17,396 nucleotides of DNA from an uncultured Oscillospiraceae bacterium (GCA_900756575.1 CAAEKQ010000174.1:1-17396); one strand, 5' to 3'. Counted from the stretch's first letter, positions 1-8,864 are shown. A program made the numbers and translations. The notes: a model not told the origin generated them from the letters alone.

Positions 1-900
1 CCCGCTGACCACCTGACGGGCGTCCACATAGGCCGTGGTACCGCCGGGGCCTGCATTGAACCGGAACACCACCTGGGGATTCTTCCGCAGGGCCTCCAAA
101 TCCTCGATCATGGCCGTTGCGGAAGCATACCGCGCAGACAGATCCGAGCACATGGCATGGAGGGTGATCTGCTGGAGGCCCAGAGGAATGCTGGGATTCA
201 GCTGACGGGGCGGAACCGGGGTGGCATTGATGTGCTGAATTGCAATGGCCACCGGGGATTCGCCGTCGTAAGGGGGCTTTCCGGTGAGCATTTCATACAT
301 CACAACGCCCAGAGAATAGAGGTCGGACCGGGCATCCACCTGGGCGCCCTTGGCCTGCTCTGGCGAGATATAGTGGACAGAGCCCAGCGCCTCCCGGGTC
401 AGGGTATTCTGGGCGGAATTCAGCCGTGCAATGCCAAAATCAGCCACCTTGACGCTGCCGTCCTTGAGAATCATAATGTTGTGGGGCTTGATATCCCGGT
501 GGATAATGCCCCGGCTGTGGGCGTGCTCCAGCGCCTTGGCGATCTGGGTTGCAAAATGCAGCGCCTCCCGCCAGGAAAGCGCCCCACGCTGCTGCATATA
601 CTGCTTCAGCGTCAGTCCGTCGATGAGCTCCATAACGATGTAGTCAATATCGTTGGAGTGATTGACGTCATAAACCGCCACAATATTGGGGTGAGAGAGC
701 ATGGCAACGGCCTGGGACTCCGCATAAAACCGTCTGCGGAAGTCCTCGTCCCGGCTCAGCTCCTCCTTGAGGATTTTCACCGCCACATAGCGGTTGAGCC
801 GATGGCATCTGGCCCGGTAGACCACGGCCATGCCGCCTCTGCCGATCTCCTCGAGAATTTCATAACGGCCGTCTAATAGCCGTCCAATATATTTATCCAT
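1..900 (-). CDS. prkC: PrkC/PknB-type eukaryotic-like Ser/Thr protein kinase (3' end outside window)
   Basis: Only the first 300 codons are visible; the frame is open to the window edge. They form a complete Hanks-type kinase domain: glycine loop GRGGMA (residues 20-25), VAVK lysine (about 42), catalytic loop HRDIKPHN (134-141), DFG (154-156), and GSVHYISPEQA (173-183), which is typical of the PrkC/PknB family. In that family a transmembrane helix and extracellular PASTA domains that sense peptidoglycan follow the kinase, but these would lie beyond the window and are inferred. The ATG start at 898-900 is preceded by AGGGAG at proper spacing, and the gene follows prpC by 35 bp in the same operon. 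The kinase-phosphatase pair sets Ser/Thr phosphorylation of cell-wall, division and translation targets. The kinase call is very secure; the PASTA subtype rests on motifs and context. Confidence 0.95.
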   Translation of the reverse strand, partial: MDKYIGRLLDGRYEILEEIGRGGMAVVYRARCHRLNRYVAVKILKEELSRDEDFRRRFYAESQAVAMLSHPNIVAVYDVNHSNDIDYIVMELIDGLTLKQYMQQRGALSWREALHFATQIAKALEHAHSRGIIHRDIKPHNIMILKDGSVKVADFGIARLNSAQNTLTREALGSVHYISPEQAKGAQVDARSDLYSLGVVMYEMLTGKPPYDGESPVAIAIQHINATPVPPRQLNPSIPLGLQQITLHAMCSDLSARYASATAMIEDLEALRKNPQVVFRFNAGPGGTTAYVDARQVVSG

Positions 901-935
901 TCACATCGCTCCCTAAGCAATGATATCGTGCATTT

Positions 936-1667
936 CTAGTAAGCAATCAGCACCAGGGTCACGTTATCCGGGGCCCCTCTGGTCTTGGCAATGTCGATCA
1001 GGCGCTGACAGCATTCGCTGAGGTCCTCATTATGGGTGATCTCAAACAGCATTTCCGGACGGGACACCAGATTGGAAAGCCCGTCGGAGCAAAGCAGCAG
1101 ATATTCCCCATGATCCAGCCCCAGATAGAAGCAGTCGCACTCCACCTGCGGCTCGGTGCCCACGGCACGGGTAATGAGGTTTTTATTGGGATGATTCCGA
1201 GCCTCTTCCTCGCTGATCTGTCCCCGGGCCACCATAAGCCCCACCACGGAATGATCCTCCGTGACCTGGGACACCTCGCCCTCGGACAGATAATAGCACC
1301 GGCTGTCCCCCACATTGATGATGTACGCGGCACTCCCCTGGAGGAACACCGCCACCAGCGTGGTGCCCATGCCCTTGAAATCCGGGCTCAAAAGGCTCTG
1401 CTCATACACCGCACGGTTGGCGCTTTTTACCGCGCCCACCAGCATTTTTACAATCTCCGGCTGCTCCATATCCGGGACGGCGCTCTGCCGGACGTCTTCT
1501 TCAAATACCTCGGCAGCCAGGCGGGACGCCACATCCCCGGACTTGGCCCCGCCCATTCCGTCGCAGACCACGGCCAGAAATTGGTCGCCGCCCAGCTCCA
1601 GAAAGCGGAAGGTATCCTGATTCTGCTTCCGAACCATGCCCTGGTCGGTTGCACCCCAGATTTCCAT
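936..1667 (-). CDS. prpC: PP2C-family Ser/Thr protein phosphatase (PrpC/Stp)
   Basis: A 243-residue cytosolic Mn/Mg-dependent phosphatase, the usual length for bacterial stand-alone PP2C enzymes. It starts with the classic TDQG..RKQNQD segment (residues 7-18), then CDGMGG (35-40, metal Asp36), INVGDSR (117-123), CSDGL (193-197, metal Asp195) and DNVTL (234-238, metal Asp234), so all core metal-binding aspartates are present. Known family members reverse PrkC phosphorylation, and here the gene lies directly upstream of the kinase. Its ATG overlaps the rlmN stop as TAATG, and its Shine-Dalgarno (GAGGAGGA) is inside the rlmN tail, which implies translational coupling. Recognition is secure. Confidence 0.97.
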   Translation of the reverse strand: MEIWGATDQGMVRKQNQDTFRFLELGGDQFLAVVCDGMGGAKSGDVASRLAAEVFEEDVRQSAVPDMEQPEIVKMLVGAVKSANRAVYEQSLLSPDFKGMGTTLVAVFLQGSAAYIINVGDSRCYYLSEGEVSQVTEDHSVVGLMVARGQISEEEARNHPNKNLITRAVGTEPQVECDCFYLGLDHGEYLLLCSDGLSNLVSRPEMLFEITHNEDLSECCQRLIDIAKTRGAPDNVTLVLIAY

Positions 1668-2722
1668 TAAGCATCCTCCTCCTGCCCGTGCATCTCCATC
1701 AGCTGCTGTTTTCGCCGCAGCTGACCGCAGGATGCGTCAATGTCGCCGCCCAGACTTCTTCGCACTGTGGCGGTGATTCCGGCCTTTTCCAGCGTCTGCT
1801 GGAATTGCCGGATGGTCTCCTTGGTGGAGGGCTTCAGTGGGCTCTCCTCCACGTTGTTCAAGGGGATCATGTTCACATGGGCCCCCATGCCCGCCAGCTT
1901 CCGGCACAGCATGGCCGCGTGCCGGGGGGTATCGTTTATGTCCCGAATCATGGCGTATTCAAAGGAAATCCGCCGTCCGGTTACTTCATAATATCGTCTG
2001 CACGCCGCAAGCAGCTGCTCCACCCCATACCGGCGGTTCACCGGCATGATCTTGCTGCGGGTCTCGTCGTCCGGGGCGTGCAAAGACACAGACAGAGTTA
2101 ATTGTAAATGACGGGACGCCAGTTTGTCAATTCTTTCTGTGAGTCCGCAGGTAGAAAGTGAGATATGACGCATGGAAATGTTCATTCCCTTGGGGTCATT
2201 TACCAGTTCCAGGAACCGAAGCACTGCGTCATAGTTGTCAAGGGGCTCGCCGATGCCCATGAGAACAATGTGGGAGATCTTCTGCCCGCTGTCCTTCTGG
2301 GTGAACATCACCTGATCCAGAATCTCCCCGGCGGTCAGTCGCCGCACCAGTCCGCCCAGGGTAGAGGCGCAAAACGCACAGCCCATGGCACAGCCCACCT
2401 CGGAGGAAACGCAGACGGTGTTGCCGTATTTATACCGCATCAGTACCGTTTCTACGCAGTTGCCGTCCCGCAGCCGCCAGAGATATTTGATGGTGCCGTC
2501 CCGCTGGCTCTCCTGCTTCCGCACCACCTGGGGTGGCGTCAGATAGAAGCCTTCGTCCAGCTTTTGCCGGAGACCAAGGGATAGGTTCGTCATTTCATCG
2601 AAGGATTCCGCACCCTTCTGAAGCCAGGAAAATACCTGACCGGCCCGGAATTTCTTCTCGCCCATCTCCCCCAGCGCCGTTTCCAGCTCGGAAAGATTCA
2701 TGGATTTGATGTCCTGTTTCAT
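1667..2722 (-). CDS. rlmN: Dual-specificity RNA methyltransferase RlmN (23S rRNA A2503 / tRNA A37 C2-methylation)
   Basis: A 351-residue radical-SAM methyltransferase of normal length. The iron-sulfur motif CAMGCAFC (C111, C115, C118) is preceded by VCVSS with Cys104, and Cys332 in the C-terminal SCGQLR segment is the second cysteine of the family's methyl-transfer mechanism. GIGEPL and the SLGGDIDASCGQ ending are also typical. Cfr, a related resistance enzyme that acts at C8 of the same base, is less likely because this gene sits in the conserved housekeeping order between rsmB and prpC. The start overlaps the rsmB stop as ATGA with GAGGAA upstream. RlmN is expected to modify A2503 near the peptidyl transferase centre and A37 of some tRNAs. 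Confidence 0.97.
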   Translation of the reverse strand: MKQDIKSMNLSELETALGEMGEKKFRAGQVFSWLQKGAESFDEMTNLSLGLRQKLDEGFYLTPPQVVRKQESQRDGTIKYLWRLRDGNCVETVLMRYKYGNTVCVSSEVGCAMGCAFCASTLGGLVRRLTAGEILDQVMFTQKDSGQKISHIVLMGIGEPLDNYDAVLRFLELVNDPKGMNISMRHISLSTCGLTERIDKLASRHLQLTLSVSLHAPDDETRSKIMPVNRRYGVEQLLAACRRYYEVTGRRISFEYAMIRDINDTPRHAAMLCRKLAGMGAHVNMIPLNNVEESPLKPSTKETIRQFQQTLEKAGITATVRRSLGGDIDASCGQLRRKQQLMEMHGQEEDA

Positions 2723-4020
2723 AGCTGTTTCCTCATTTTACACATAAAAAAGCCGTCGCATTGGTGGATGCCCTGATACAGGGTCAGCATCCCCGTCCGG
2801 GATTCTTCCAGAGGCTGCGGCAGATGCAGCGTCTCCGGGGAAAATTCCCCGTGGGCCGATAAAAAGTCCAGCGCCACGTCTTCATTTTCCCGCTTTAGAA
2901 TGGTGCAGGTGCTGTAGAGCAGCATTCCGCCGGGGCGCACATACCGTCCCGCCTGCTCTATAATGTTCCGCTGCAAGGGCGGCAGCTGCTCCAAATCCGA
3001 CAAGTTCTTATAGCGGATATCCGGCTTTTTCCGAATCACACCCAGGCCGGAGCAGGGCACGTCGGCAATCACCGCGTCAAAGGCGTTCTCCCACTCCGGG
3101 CGGAACACCGACGCATCATTCTCCATGGTCTTGACGATGGAAACGCCCAAACGTTCCGCCGCCAGCTCAATTTGCGGCAGCTTTCCGCCATGTACATCGC
3201 AGGAGAGGATCTCGCCCTGATTACGAAGATACATCGCCGCCGCCATGGACTTTCCGCCGGGGGCCGCGCAGAGATCCAACACCCGCATCCCGGGCCTCAG
3301 CTCCATCACATCCACCGACAGCCGCGCCGCCGGATCCTGCACCTGCATCAGCCCCTCCCGAAAGGCAGGCAGCCGGGCAATCTCTCCCGCGCCGCGAATC
3401 AGGAAGCAGCCCGGTTCCCAGGGATGAGGCGTTACCTCGGCCCCCTGGGCTTCCAAACGGTCTTTCAGGGTGTCGGCATCGGTTTTCAGGGTGTTTGCCT
3501 GGACGCAGGTTTCCACCGGACTGTTGTCCGCCTCTAAAATCGCGCCCAGACGCTTGCCCACTGATGCTTTCATCAGATCCACCAGCTCGGCGGGATGGCT
3601 GTAGCGAATGGCATAGTCCTTGGGCGGGGTCAGCTTGTCCTTGCTGCGAAGCATATTCCGGAGGACGGCGTTGCAAAGTCCCGCTTCCCGCTGCGAAAAC
3701 TGGGCTTTCGCCTGCTTTACCGCTTCATTCACCGCAGCGGCGTCCGGCACCCGGTCCAGCATGGTGATCTGATAGACCGCCAGCCGCAGGATATCCCGAA
3801 GGGCGGGCTGCAAATGCTTCCGGCCCGTGAGAAACCCGTCAATATAATAATCCAGCAGCGCCCTGTTTTGCAGCACACCGCAGCAAAGGGTGGTACACAG
3901 CGCCGCATCCTTCCGGTCAAGGCCCGCCGCTTCGATCTGCTCCCGCAGTACTGCATCGGACCAGGCGCCCCGGGTTCGGCAGAGCATCAGCACCTTCCGT
4001 GCCGTCTGTCTTGCTGGCAT
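2719..4020 (-). CDS. rsmB: 16S rRNA (cytosine967-C5)-methyltransferase RsmB
   Basis: A 433-residue protein with an N-terminal NusB-like RNA-binding domain (about residues 5-130; AVNEAVKQAK at 96-105) and a C-terminal Rossmann methyltransferase domain. The SAM motif LDLCAAPGGKS is at 248-258. The two catalytic cysteines lie in DVPCSG (Cys323) and YSTC (Cys372), the arrangement of RNA m5C methyltransferases. Known RsmB enzymes methylate C967 of 16S rRNA. The ATG at 4018-4020 has AAGGAG upstream, and an 11-nt gap separates it from the fmt stop. The fmt-rsmB order is conserved in Firmicutes. No anomalies seen. Confidence 0.96.
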   Translation of the reverse strand: MPARQTARKVLMLCRTRGAWSDAVLREQIEAAGLDRKDAALCTTLCCGVLQNRALLDYYIDGFLTGRKHLQPALRDILRLAVYQITMLDRVPDAAAVNEAVKQAKAQFSQREAGLCNAVLRNMLRSKDKLTPPKDYAIRYSHPAELVDLMKASVGKRLGAILEADNSPVETCVQANTLKTDADTLKDRLEAQGAEVTPHPWEPGCFLIRGAGEIARLPAFREGLMQVQDPAARLSVDVMELRPGMRVLDLCAAPGGKSMAAAMYLRNQGEILSCDVHGGKLPQIELAAERLGVSIVKTMENDASVFRPEWENAFDAVIADVPCSGLGVIRKKPDIRYKNLSDLEQLPPLQRNIIEQAGRYVRPGGMLLYSTCTILKRENEDVALDFLSAHGEFSPETLHLPQPLEESRTGMLTLYQGIHQCDGFFMCKMRKQL

Positions 4021-4031
4021 AGCCTAACTCC

Positions 4032-4961
4032 TTACTCTTCGATGGTGATGGGATGGCCCCGGAGATAGTCCGCACAGCGCATCCGCTTGCCGCCCTGGGC
4101 CTGAACCTCCTCCACCAGGATCACGGTTCCGCCGCCGCAGGCAACCTCCAGTCCCTTTTTCGTCACGGCCACGAAGGTTCCGGGGGCTTTCTCGGTGATT
4201 TTGTCCAGAATTTTCACGGAGAACACCTTGCAGGGCTTGCCGTGCAGTTCCATGGTTGCCACGGGCCAGGGAATCAGTCCCCGCACCTGGCAGGAGATCT
4301 CCCGGGGCGTTTTGCTCCAGTCGATGGGAGCCATGTTCTTTTTCAGCATGGGCGCATAGGTTGCCTGGGCGGGATCCTGGGGCGTGCGAGTCGCGGTACC
4401 GTTTCCAATGGCGGTCACGGTGCGGCTCAGAAGCTCTGCACCGGTATCCGACAGCTTTTTCGTCAGGGTCTCGGTGGTATCGGTGTCCTCGATGGGGGTG
4501 ACAATCCGGTCGATCATGTCGCCCTCGTCCATGCCGGCGGAGAGGTACATGGCCGTTACGCCGGTCTCCGCTTCTCCCTGCAAAATGCTCCACTGAATGG
4601 GGCCTGCACCCCGAAGATGGGGAAGCAAGCTGGCATGAATGTTGATGCAGCCATACTTGGGGATATCCAGCACCGCCTGGGGCAGAATCTTTCCGTAGGC
4701 CACCACGCAAATGAGGTCGGGATTCAGCGCCCGAAGCTCCTCCACCACGGCCTCGTCTTTAAACGTCTGAGGCTGAATGACGGGAATCTCATGCGCCAGC
4801 GCAAACTCCTTCACCGGGGAGGCCGTGAGCTTCATGCCCCGGTTCTTGGGGGTGTCGATTTTGGTGTAGACGGCGGCGATGTCGTGGCCGTCCTGATAAA
4901 TCCGTTCCAGGCAGACCCGGGCAATCTCCGGGGTGCCCATATAGACGATTCTCAAGCTCAT
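4032..4961 (-). CDS. fmt: Methionyl-tRNA formyltransferase
   Basis: A 309-residue enzyme that formylates initiator Met-tRNA using 10-formyl-tetrahydrofolate. The start is set at ATG 4959-4961 (MSLRIVYMGTPEIA) because it forms an ATGA overlap with the def stop, has AGGAGG just upstream, and gives normal family length. A longer frame to 5075 would add 38 residues that only re-read def. Visible motifs are MGTPE (8-12), NIHASLLP with catalytic Asn107 and His109, RGAGPIQ (117-123), and MDEGD with catalytic Asp145. A C-terminal tRNA-binding domain follows. Its pairing with def, which later removes the formyl group, is the classic arrangement. Confidence 0.97.
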   Translation of the reverse strand: MSLRIVYMGTPEIARVCLERIYQDGHDIAAVYTKIDTPKNRGMKLTASPVKEFALAHEIPVIQPQTFKDEAVVEELRALNPDLICVVAYGKILPQAVLDIPKYGCINIHASLLPHLRGAGPIQWSILQGEAETGVTAMYLSAGMDEGDMIDRIVTPIEDTDTTETLTKKLSDTGAELLSRTVTAIGNGTATRTPQDPAQATYAPMLKKNMAPIDWSKTPREISCQVRGLIPWPVATMELHGKPCKVFSVKILDKITEKAPGTFVAVTKKGLEVACGGGTVILVEEVQAQGGKRMRCADYLRGHPITIEE

Positions 4962-5476
4962 TCCTCCTCGCTGCCCGGCTCCGGTTCGCCTTCCTCCTCC
5001 ATCCGCTGGAGATCCTCCTCGGTGAGGATTTTGGAAGCGCGATCCACAAACAGAATGCCGTCCAGGTGCTCGCACTCATGGACAAAGCAGCGGCCGATCA
5101 GTCCGGAATCGGTGTCGGTGAACACGTTGCCGTTCCGATCCATGGCCTTTACGGTAACGGTCATGGGGCGCTTTACCACACCCCAGATGCCGGGCAGGCT
5201 CAGGCAGCCCTCCAGCCCCTCCTGCTCCCCCTGGGTGTCGATGATCTCAGGGTTCACCAGCTCCAGAATGGTGCCGTCCTCCTTCTCGATGACCACGATC
5301 CGGCGGAGAATGCCCACCTGGGGCGCCGCCAGACCAACGCCGCCGGAATCCTTCAGGGTATCCACCATATCGTCGATCATATTGTGCAGCCGCTGGTCAA
5401 ATACCGTAACGGGGCGGGACTTTTTCCGCAGGCTTTCTTCATCGGTATCCTTTTTCAAAATCGTTCTAAGTGCCAT
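4958..5476 (-). CDS. def: Peptide deformylase
   Basis: A 172-residue metallohydrolase that removes the N-formyl group from nascent proteins. All three family motifs are present: GVGLAAPQ (46-53), EGCLS (89-93, metal ligand Cys91) and HECEH (133-137, metal ligands His133 and His137 with catalytic Glu134). An ATG two codons upstream (5480-5482) also opens the frame, but it sits only 2 nt after the GGGAGG ribosome binding site. The ATG at 5474-5476 is 8 nt away and gives the usual MALRxIL start, so it is preferred. The C-terminus is a strongly acidic tail of Glu/Pro/Ser, which also encodes the fmt Shine-Dalgarno. Confidence 0.95.
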   Translation of the reverse strand: MALRTILKKDTDEESLRKKSRPVTVFDQRLHNMIDDMVDTLKDSGGVGLAAPQVGILRRIVVIEKEDGTILELVNPEIIDTQGEQEGLEGCLSLPGIWGVVKRPMTVTVKAMDRNGNVFTDTDSGLIGRCFVHECEHLDGILFVDRASKILTEEDLQRMEEEGEPEPGSEEE

Positions 5477-5492
5477 GTTCATTTCCTCCCTA

Positions 5493-7952
5493 TCAGTCCA
5501 TGGGGTTCACGTCCACCGTGACTGTAATGGTTTTATTTGCTTTGTCTTTCTTAAACCGGATCATCAGTCCGGAGAGTATCGTTCGTAAGGGCTTGGTATT
5601 TCTTCCAAGCAGGGTCATCTGATAGCGGTAGCGGTTCATCACCCGTACCACCCGGGCCGGTACAGGCCCCATAACCAGAAGGCGGCTGCCCTGATAATTC
5701 CGAAGCTGCTGTTCCAGTGCTTCCCGGAACCGCATCGCGCCGTAGGATGCGTCCTTTTCGATGGCGGCGAAAAAACTCACCACCAAAACGTCGCCATAGG
5801 GCGGGCAGCCCTGCAATTTTCGTAGGGGCAGCTCCGTTTCATAGAATGCGTCGTAATCCTGGCACGCCGCCTGGAGCAGCACCTGATTTTCCGGGGTCAT
5901 GGTCTGGATCACTGCGCGCCCCGCCGTCTCGCCCCGGCCCGCACGTCCCACCACCTGGGTGATTTTCGAGAACGTGGTCTCCGCCGCCCGATAATCGTCG
6001 GTATAAAGGGAGCTGTCGCCATCCAGCACGCCAACCAGCGTCACATTGGGGAAATTCAGCCCCTTGGTCACCATCTGGGTGCCAATGAGCACCGGGATTT
6101 TTTCCTTTTGGAACCGGCTGAGAATCGCCTCATGGGGATTGGATGCGCTGACGGTGTCGGCGTCCATGCGGATGGTCTCGATGTCCGGCCACAGGGCCCT
6201 CAGTTCCTGCTCGACCCGCTGGGTTCCGGTGCCAACCAAGCGGTAGCGGGTGCCGCACTCCGGACAGGACGCGGTTGCCGGCTCGGAATAGCCGCAGTAG
6301 TGGCACATCAGCCGGTCATTGGCGGAGTGATAAGTGAGGCTGACGCTGCACCTTGGGCATCCGGGCACATGGCCGCAGACGGGGCACAGCATGGTTCGGC
6401 TTGCACCCCGGCGGTTGAGATATAGAATGGTCTGCTGACCTTTCTTGAAGTTTTCCTCCATCTCCAGCCGCAGTCTCTCGCTGATGGACGTGGCATTGCC
6501 CGCCTGCAATTCCTGCTTCATGTCCGCCAAAATCACCTTGGGCATCGCCTGACCGTTATAGCGTTTTTTCAGCCGGGCCAGATGATACACACCGGTTTTC
6601 GCCAGATACATGGTGGTAATGCTGGGAGTTGCGGAACCAAGCACCACACTGGCCCCTTCCCGTGCGCCCCGCCAGATGGCAACCTCCCGTGCATGATACC
6701 GGGGATTCATCTCGGATTTATAGCTGGATTCGTGCTCCTCGTCCAGAACGATCAGGCCGAGGTTTTGGAGCGGCGCAAACACCGCAGAACGTGTGCCCAC
6801 CACCACCGTGGCCTTGCCCGCCCGGATGCGCTTCCATTCGTCATATCGCTGGCCGGTTTGCAGGGCGCTGTGGAGCACCGCCACCTGATCGCCGAAGTGC
6901 CGCATAAACGTCTCCATGAGCTGAGGCGTTAGTGCAATCTCCGGCACCAGCACCAGCGCCGTCTTTCCCAGCGCCAGCACCTTGGAGATCAGACGGAGAT
7001 AAACCATGGTTTTGCCGCTGCCGGTAACGCCGTATAATAGCGACACGGATTTTATCTCCTGCAAATAGCCCGCCAGCTGCTCATAGGCTGCCTGCTGCTC
7101 CGGCTGCAATACAATGGGCGCGGCGGTCTCTCCGGGGCTGACCTTGGGCCGCCGGAACACCTCCCGATGGCTCAGGGTGAGATACCCCGCCTTTTCCAGG
7201 GCATTCACCGATGCATTGGTGGCGCCGGTGAAATAGCACAGCTCCTTTACCGAGCAGCTGCCCACCACCGCCAGCATTTCCAACAGTGCCTTTTGCAGCG
7301 GGGCGCGTTTTTTCCGCCTGGCAATGTCCTGAGCCTCCTGGGGGGATACGGTCAGGGTGGCAACCTTTTCGGTTTTGTCGCCCACATTGCGGATGAGGCT
7401 TCCCTCCAGCAGCACATATTTTTTGCTCTGGAGCTTTGGAAGGCCAATGTCCAGGTCGTCCTTGTCCATCATCCGGCGGAGCTGCTCCATAGATGCGCTG
7501 CCGCCGATCTCCCGAAGGTGCTTTCCCAATGCCGCCGCCTGGGGACACTTGGGGAATGCCTTGTCAAAATCGGCGCTCTCCCCTGCCGCAGTCAAAACGA
7601 TTTGATTCTTGGCATGGAACCACAGTTCCGCCGGAAGCATGGCGCGCACCGCGTCGAAGAAGGTACAGAAATACCGCTCCCGCAGGAATGCCGCCAGACG
7701 CAGCATGGTATCATCCAGTACCGGACTGTCATCCAGCACCGATTCCACGGGCTTTAAGGAATACGCCGGGGGCATTTCCAGTGAAATCACCTCCAGCACC
7801 ACGCCCTCACTCCGCCGATTGCCTGCGCCGAAGGGAACCGCCACCCGAACCCCGGGCACACATTTTTCCTCCAGTGCCGGGGGCACCAGATAATCATAAG
7901 GCTTGTCAATGGCGTACACGGCGGCAGCCACCACGATTTTTGCAATGTTCAA
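5493..7952 (-). CDS. priA: Primosomal protein N' / replication restart helicase PriA
   Basis: An 819-residue superfamily 2 helicase that reloads the replisome at stalled forks. The N-terminal DNA-binding domain begins IAKIVVAAAVYAIDKPYDY. Walker A GVTGSGKT is at 308-315 and DEEH at 404-407. Eight zinc-binding cysteines (C523, C526, C532, C535, C550, C553, C563, C566) interrupt the helicase lobes as in all PriA proteins. VGTQMVTKG and QVVGRAGRG complete the C-terminal lobe. The start is taken as TTG at 7950-7952 because GGGAGG lies 7 nt upstream; an in-frame ATG at 7965-7967 would add only five residues. The frame stays open back to 8042, but that extension (rich in Gly, Arg and Cys) looks non-coding. 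Confidence 0.95.
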   Translation of the reverse strand: MNIAKIVVAAAVYAIDKPYDYLVPPALEEKCVPGVRVAVPFGAGNRRSEGVVLEVISLEMPPAYSLKPVESVLDDSPVLDDTMLRLAAFLRERYFCTFFDAVRAMLPAELWFHAKNQIVLTAAGESADFDKAFPKCPQAAALGKHLREIGGSASMEQLRRMMDKDDLDIGLPKLQSKKYVLLEGSLIRNVGDKTEKVATLTVSPQEAQDIARRKKRAPLQKALLEMLAVVGSCSVKELCYFTGATNASVNALEKAGYLTLSHREVFRRPKVSPGETAAPIVLQPEQQAAYEQLAGYLQEIKSVSLLYGVTGSGKTMVYLRLISKVLALGKTALVLVPEIALTPQLMETFMRHFGDQVAVLHSALQTGQRYDEWKRIRAGKATVVVGTRSAVFAPLQNLGLIVLDEEHESSYKSEMNPRYHAREVAIWRGAREGASVVLGSATPSITTMYLAKTGVYHLARLKKRYNGQAMPKVILADMKQELQAGNATSISERLRLEMEENFKKGQQTILYLNRRGASRTMLCPVCGHVPGCPRCSVSLTYHSANDRLMCHYCGYSEPATASCPECGTRYRLVGTGTQRVEQELRALWPDIETIRMDADTVSASNPHEAILSRFQKEKIPVLIGTQMVTKGLNFPNVTLVGVLDGDSSLYTDDYRAAETTFSKITQVVGRAGRGETAGRAVIQTMTPENQVLLQAACQDYDAFYETELPLRKLQGCPPYGDVLVVSFFAAIEKDASYGAMRFREALEQQLRNYQGSRLLVMGPVPARVVRVMNRYRYQMTLLGRNTKPLRTILSGLMIRFKKDKANKTITVTVDVNPMD

Positions 7953-8049
7953 GCGGCTGCCTCCCATCCACGAAAAACGCCAAATGCCCCCCGCCGCGCA
8001 CCCCAGACGCGGCGCGAGGCACTGCAGGTTTCCTCTGCCCACTTACGAC
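7953..8049 (-). other. rpoZ-priA intergenic gap with a GC-rich hairpin
   Basis: This 97-bp spacer is by far the longest inside the operon. It holds a perfect 7-bp GC stem, arms 7992-7998 and 8008-8014, with a 9-nt loop. No U-tract follows directly on the minus strand (the next bases are G-rich), so it is not a convincing terminator. It could be an RNA processing or attenuation element, or the scar of a lost gene: many Firmicutes carry coaBC between rpoZ and priA. No coding sequence is recognisable here. Confidence 0.45.
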
Positions 8050-8259
8050 TCAGCGCAGATATTCATCCTTTACGGTCGCAACGATCTTTCCATCGGCAAT
8101 CTCGTCAATGGCTTCGCTGACGGCCATCTTTTCCGTGGGGAGCTTGAACTCCTCGGACTCAATGGCCACCTGACGGGCCCGGCGGGCAATGACATTGACC
8201 AGCAGATAGCGGTTGCTGACGCTCTTGAGCATCTGCGGAACAGGTGGATACAGCATCAT
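8050..8259 (-). CDS. rpoZ: RNA polymerase omega subunit
   Basis: A 69-residue protein, typical of the short Firmicutes omega. It begins MMLYPPVPQML and carries the conserved NRYLLVNVIARRARQ block (about 16-30), which aids assembly and stability of the beta' subunit, followed by EAIDEIADGKI. Two adjacent ATG codons are possible starts; the first (8257-8259) overlaps the gmk stop and has GGAGG 7 nt upstream. The gmk-rpoZ pair is conserved across bacteria and may couple guanylate metabolism with transcription. Confidence 0.95.
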   Translation of the reverse strand: MMLYPPVPQMLKSVSNRYLLVNVIARRARQVAIESEEFKLPTEKMAVSEAIDEIADGKIVATVKDEYLR

Positions 8260-8861
8260 AATGATTCCTCCATTTTTAACAGATCAGTCTGTCGCTCAGC
8301 GCGGAGCTTTTCCGCGGTGAGGATACTGTCAATTGCTTCAACTGCGTGCTCTTTGGTATCGTTGAGCACAATATAATCATAGTGGACGGCCATTTCATAT
8401 TCCCAGCGGGCTTTTTTCAGGCGCTTTTCCATGTCCGCCTCGCCGGTATCGCCCCGGCCCCGAAGCCGCTTTTCAATGACGGAAAAGCACGGCGCCACCA
8501 GGAAAATGAGCACCGCATCGGGACATTTCTCCTTCAGCTGCATGGCGCCCTGGACGTCGATATCCATAATCACGTCAATGCCGCTGCCCAGTCGCCGCTC
8601 CACTGGCTCTCTGGGGGTGCCGTAGCAGTTTCCTGCATATTCGGCGTGTTCAAAAAACTCGTTGCGGGCAATCATGTCCGCAAAGGCATCACGGGTTTTG
8701 AAAAAATAGGTGACACCCTCCACATCTCCCTCCCGCTTTTTGCGGGTGGTGGCAGATACGGAAAAATACATATCCGGGTGCTTCGTCAGCATCCCCTGAA
8801 TGGCGGTGGATTTGCCAACACCAGAGGGTCCGGAAATCACAAGTAGCTTTCCCCGCTGCAT
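8256..8861 (-). CDS. gmk: Guanylate kinase
   Basis: A 201-residue enzyme that phosphorylates GMP to GDP with ATP. The P-loop GPSGVGKST is at 11-19, preceded by KLLVIS. The GMP-binding region follows (SATTRKKREGDVEGVTYFF), and DIDVQGA marks the nucleotide-binding core. Length is normal. The start has GAGGAG within the acidic tail of remA. Tight packing with rpoZ (4-bp overlap) implies coordinated translation. No irregularities seen. Confidence 0.97.
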   Translation of the reverse strand: MQRGKLLVISGPSGVGKSTAIQGMLTKHPDMYFSVSATTRKKREGDVEGVTYFFKTRDAFADMIARNEFFEHAEYAGNCYGTPREPVERRLGSGIDVIMDIDVQGAMQLKEKCPDAVLIFLVAPCFSVIEKRLRGRGDTGEADMEKRLKKARWEYEMAVHYDYIVLNDTKEHAVEAIDSILTAEKLRAERQTDLLKMEESL

Positions 8862-8864
8862 GGT

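Noticed and set aside
157..876. 239-codon plus-strand frame at the left edge
   Set aside because: It is antisense to the kinase gene, whose full set of catalytic motifs is in the other strand.
1667..2722. Cfr-type antibiotic resistance methyltransferase
   Set aside because: The gene order, length and motif context match housekeeping RlmN, and nothing mobile is nearby.
4053..5588. 511-codon plus-strand open frame across fmt, def and the priA end
   Set aside because: It is antisense to three conserved genes with intact catalytic motifs. There is no ribosome binding site and no recognisable domain.
7992..8014. Intrinsic terminator between rpoZ and priA
   Set aside because: The hairpin is real but is followed by G-rich sequence and not a U-tract on the transcribed strand, and the downstream genes have no other obvious promoter.
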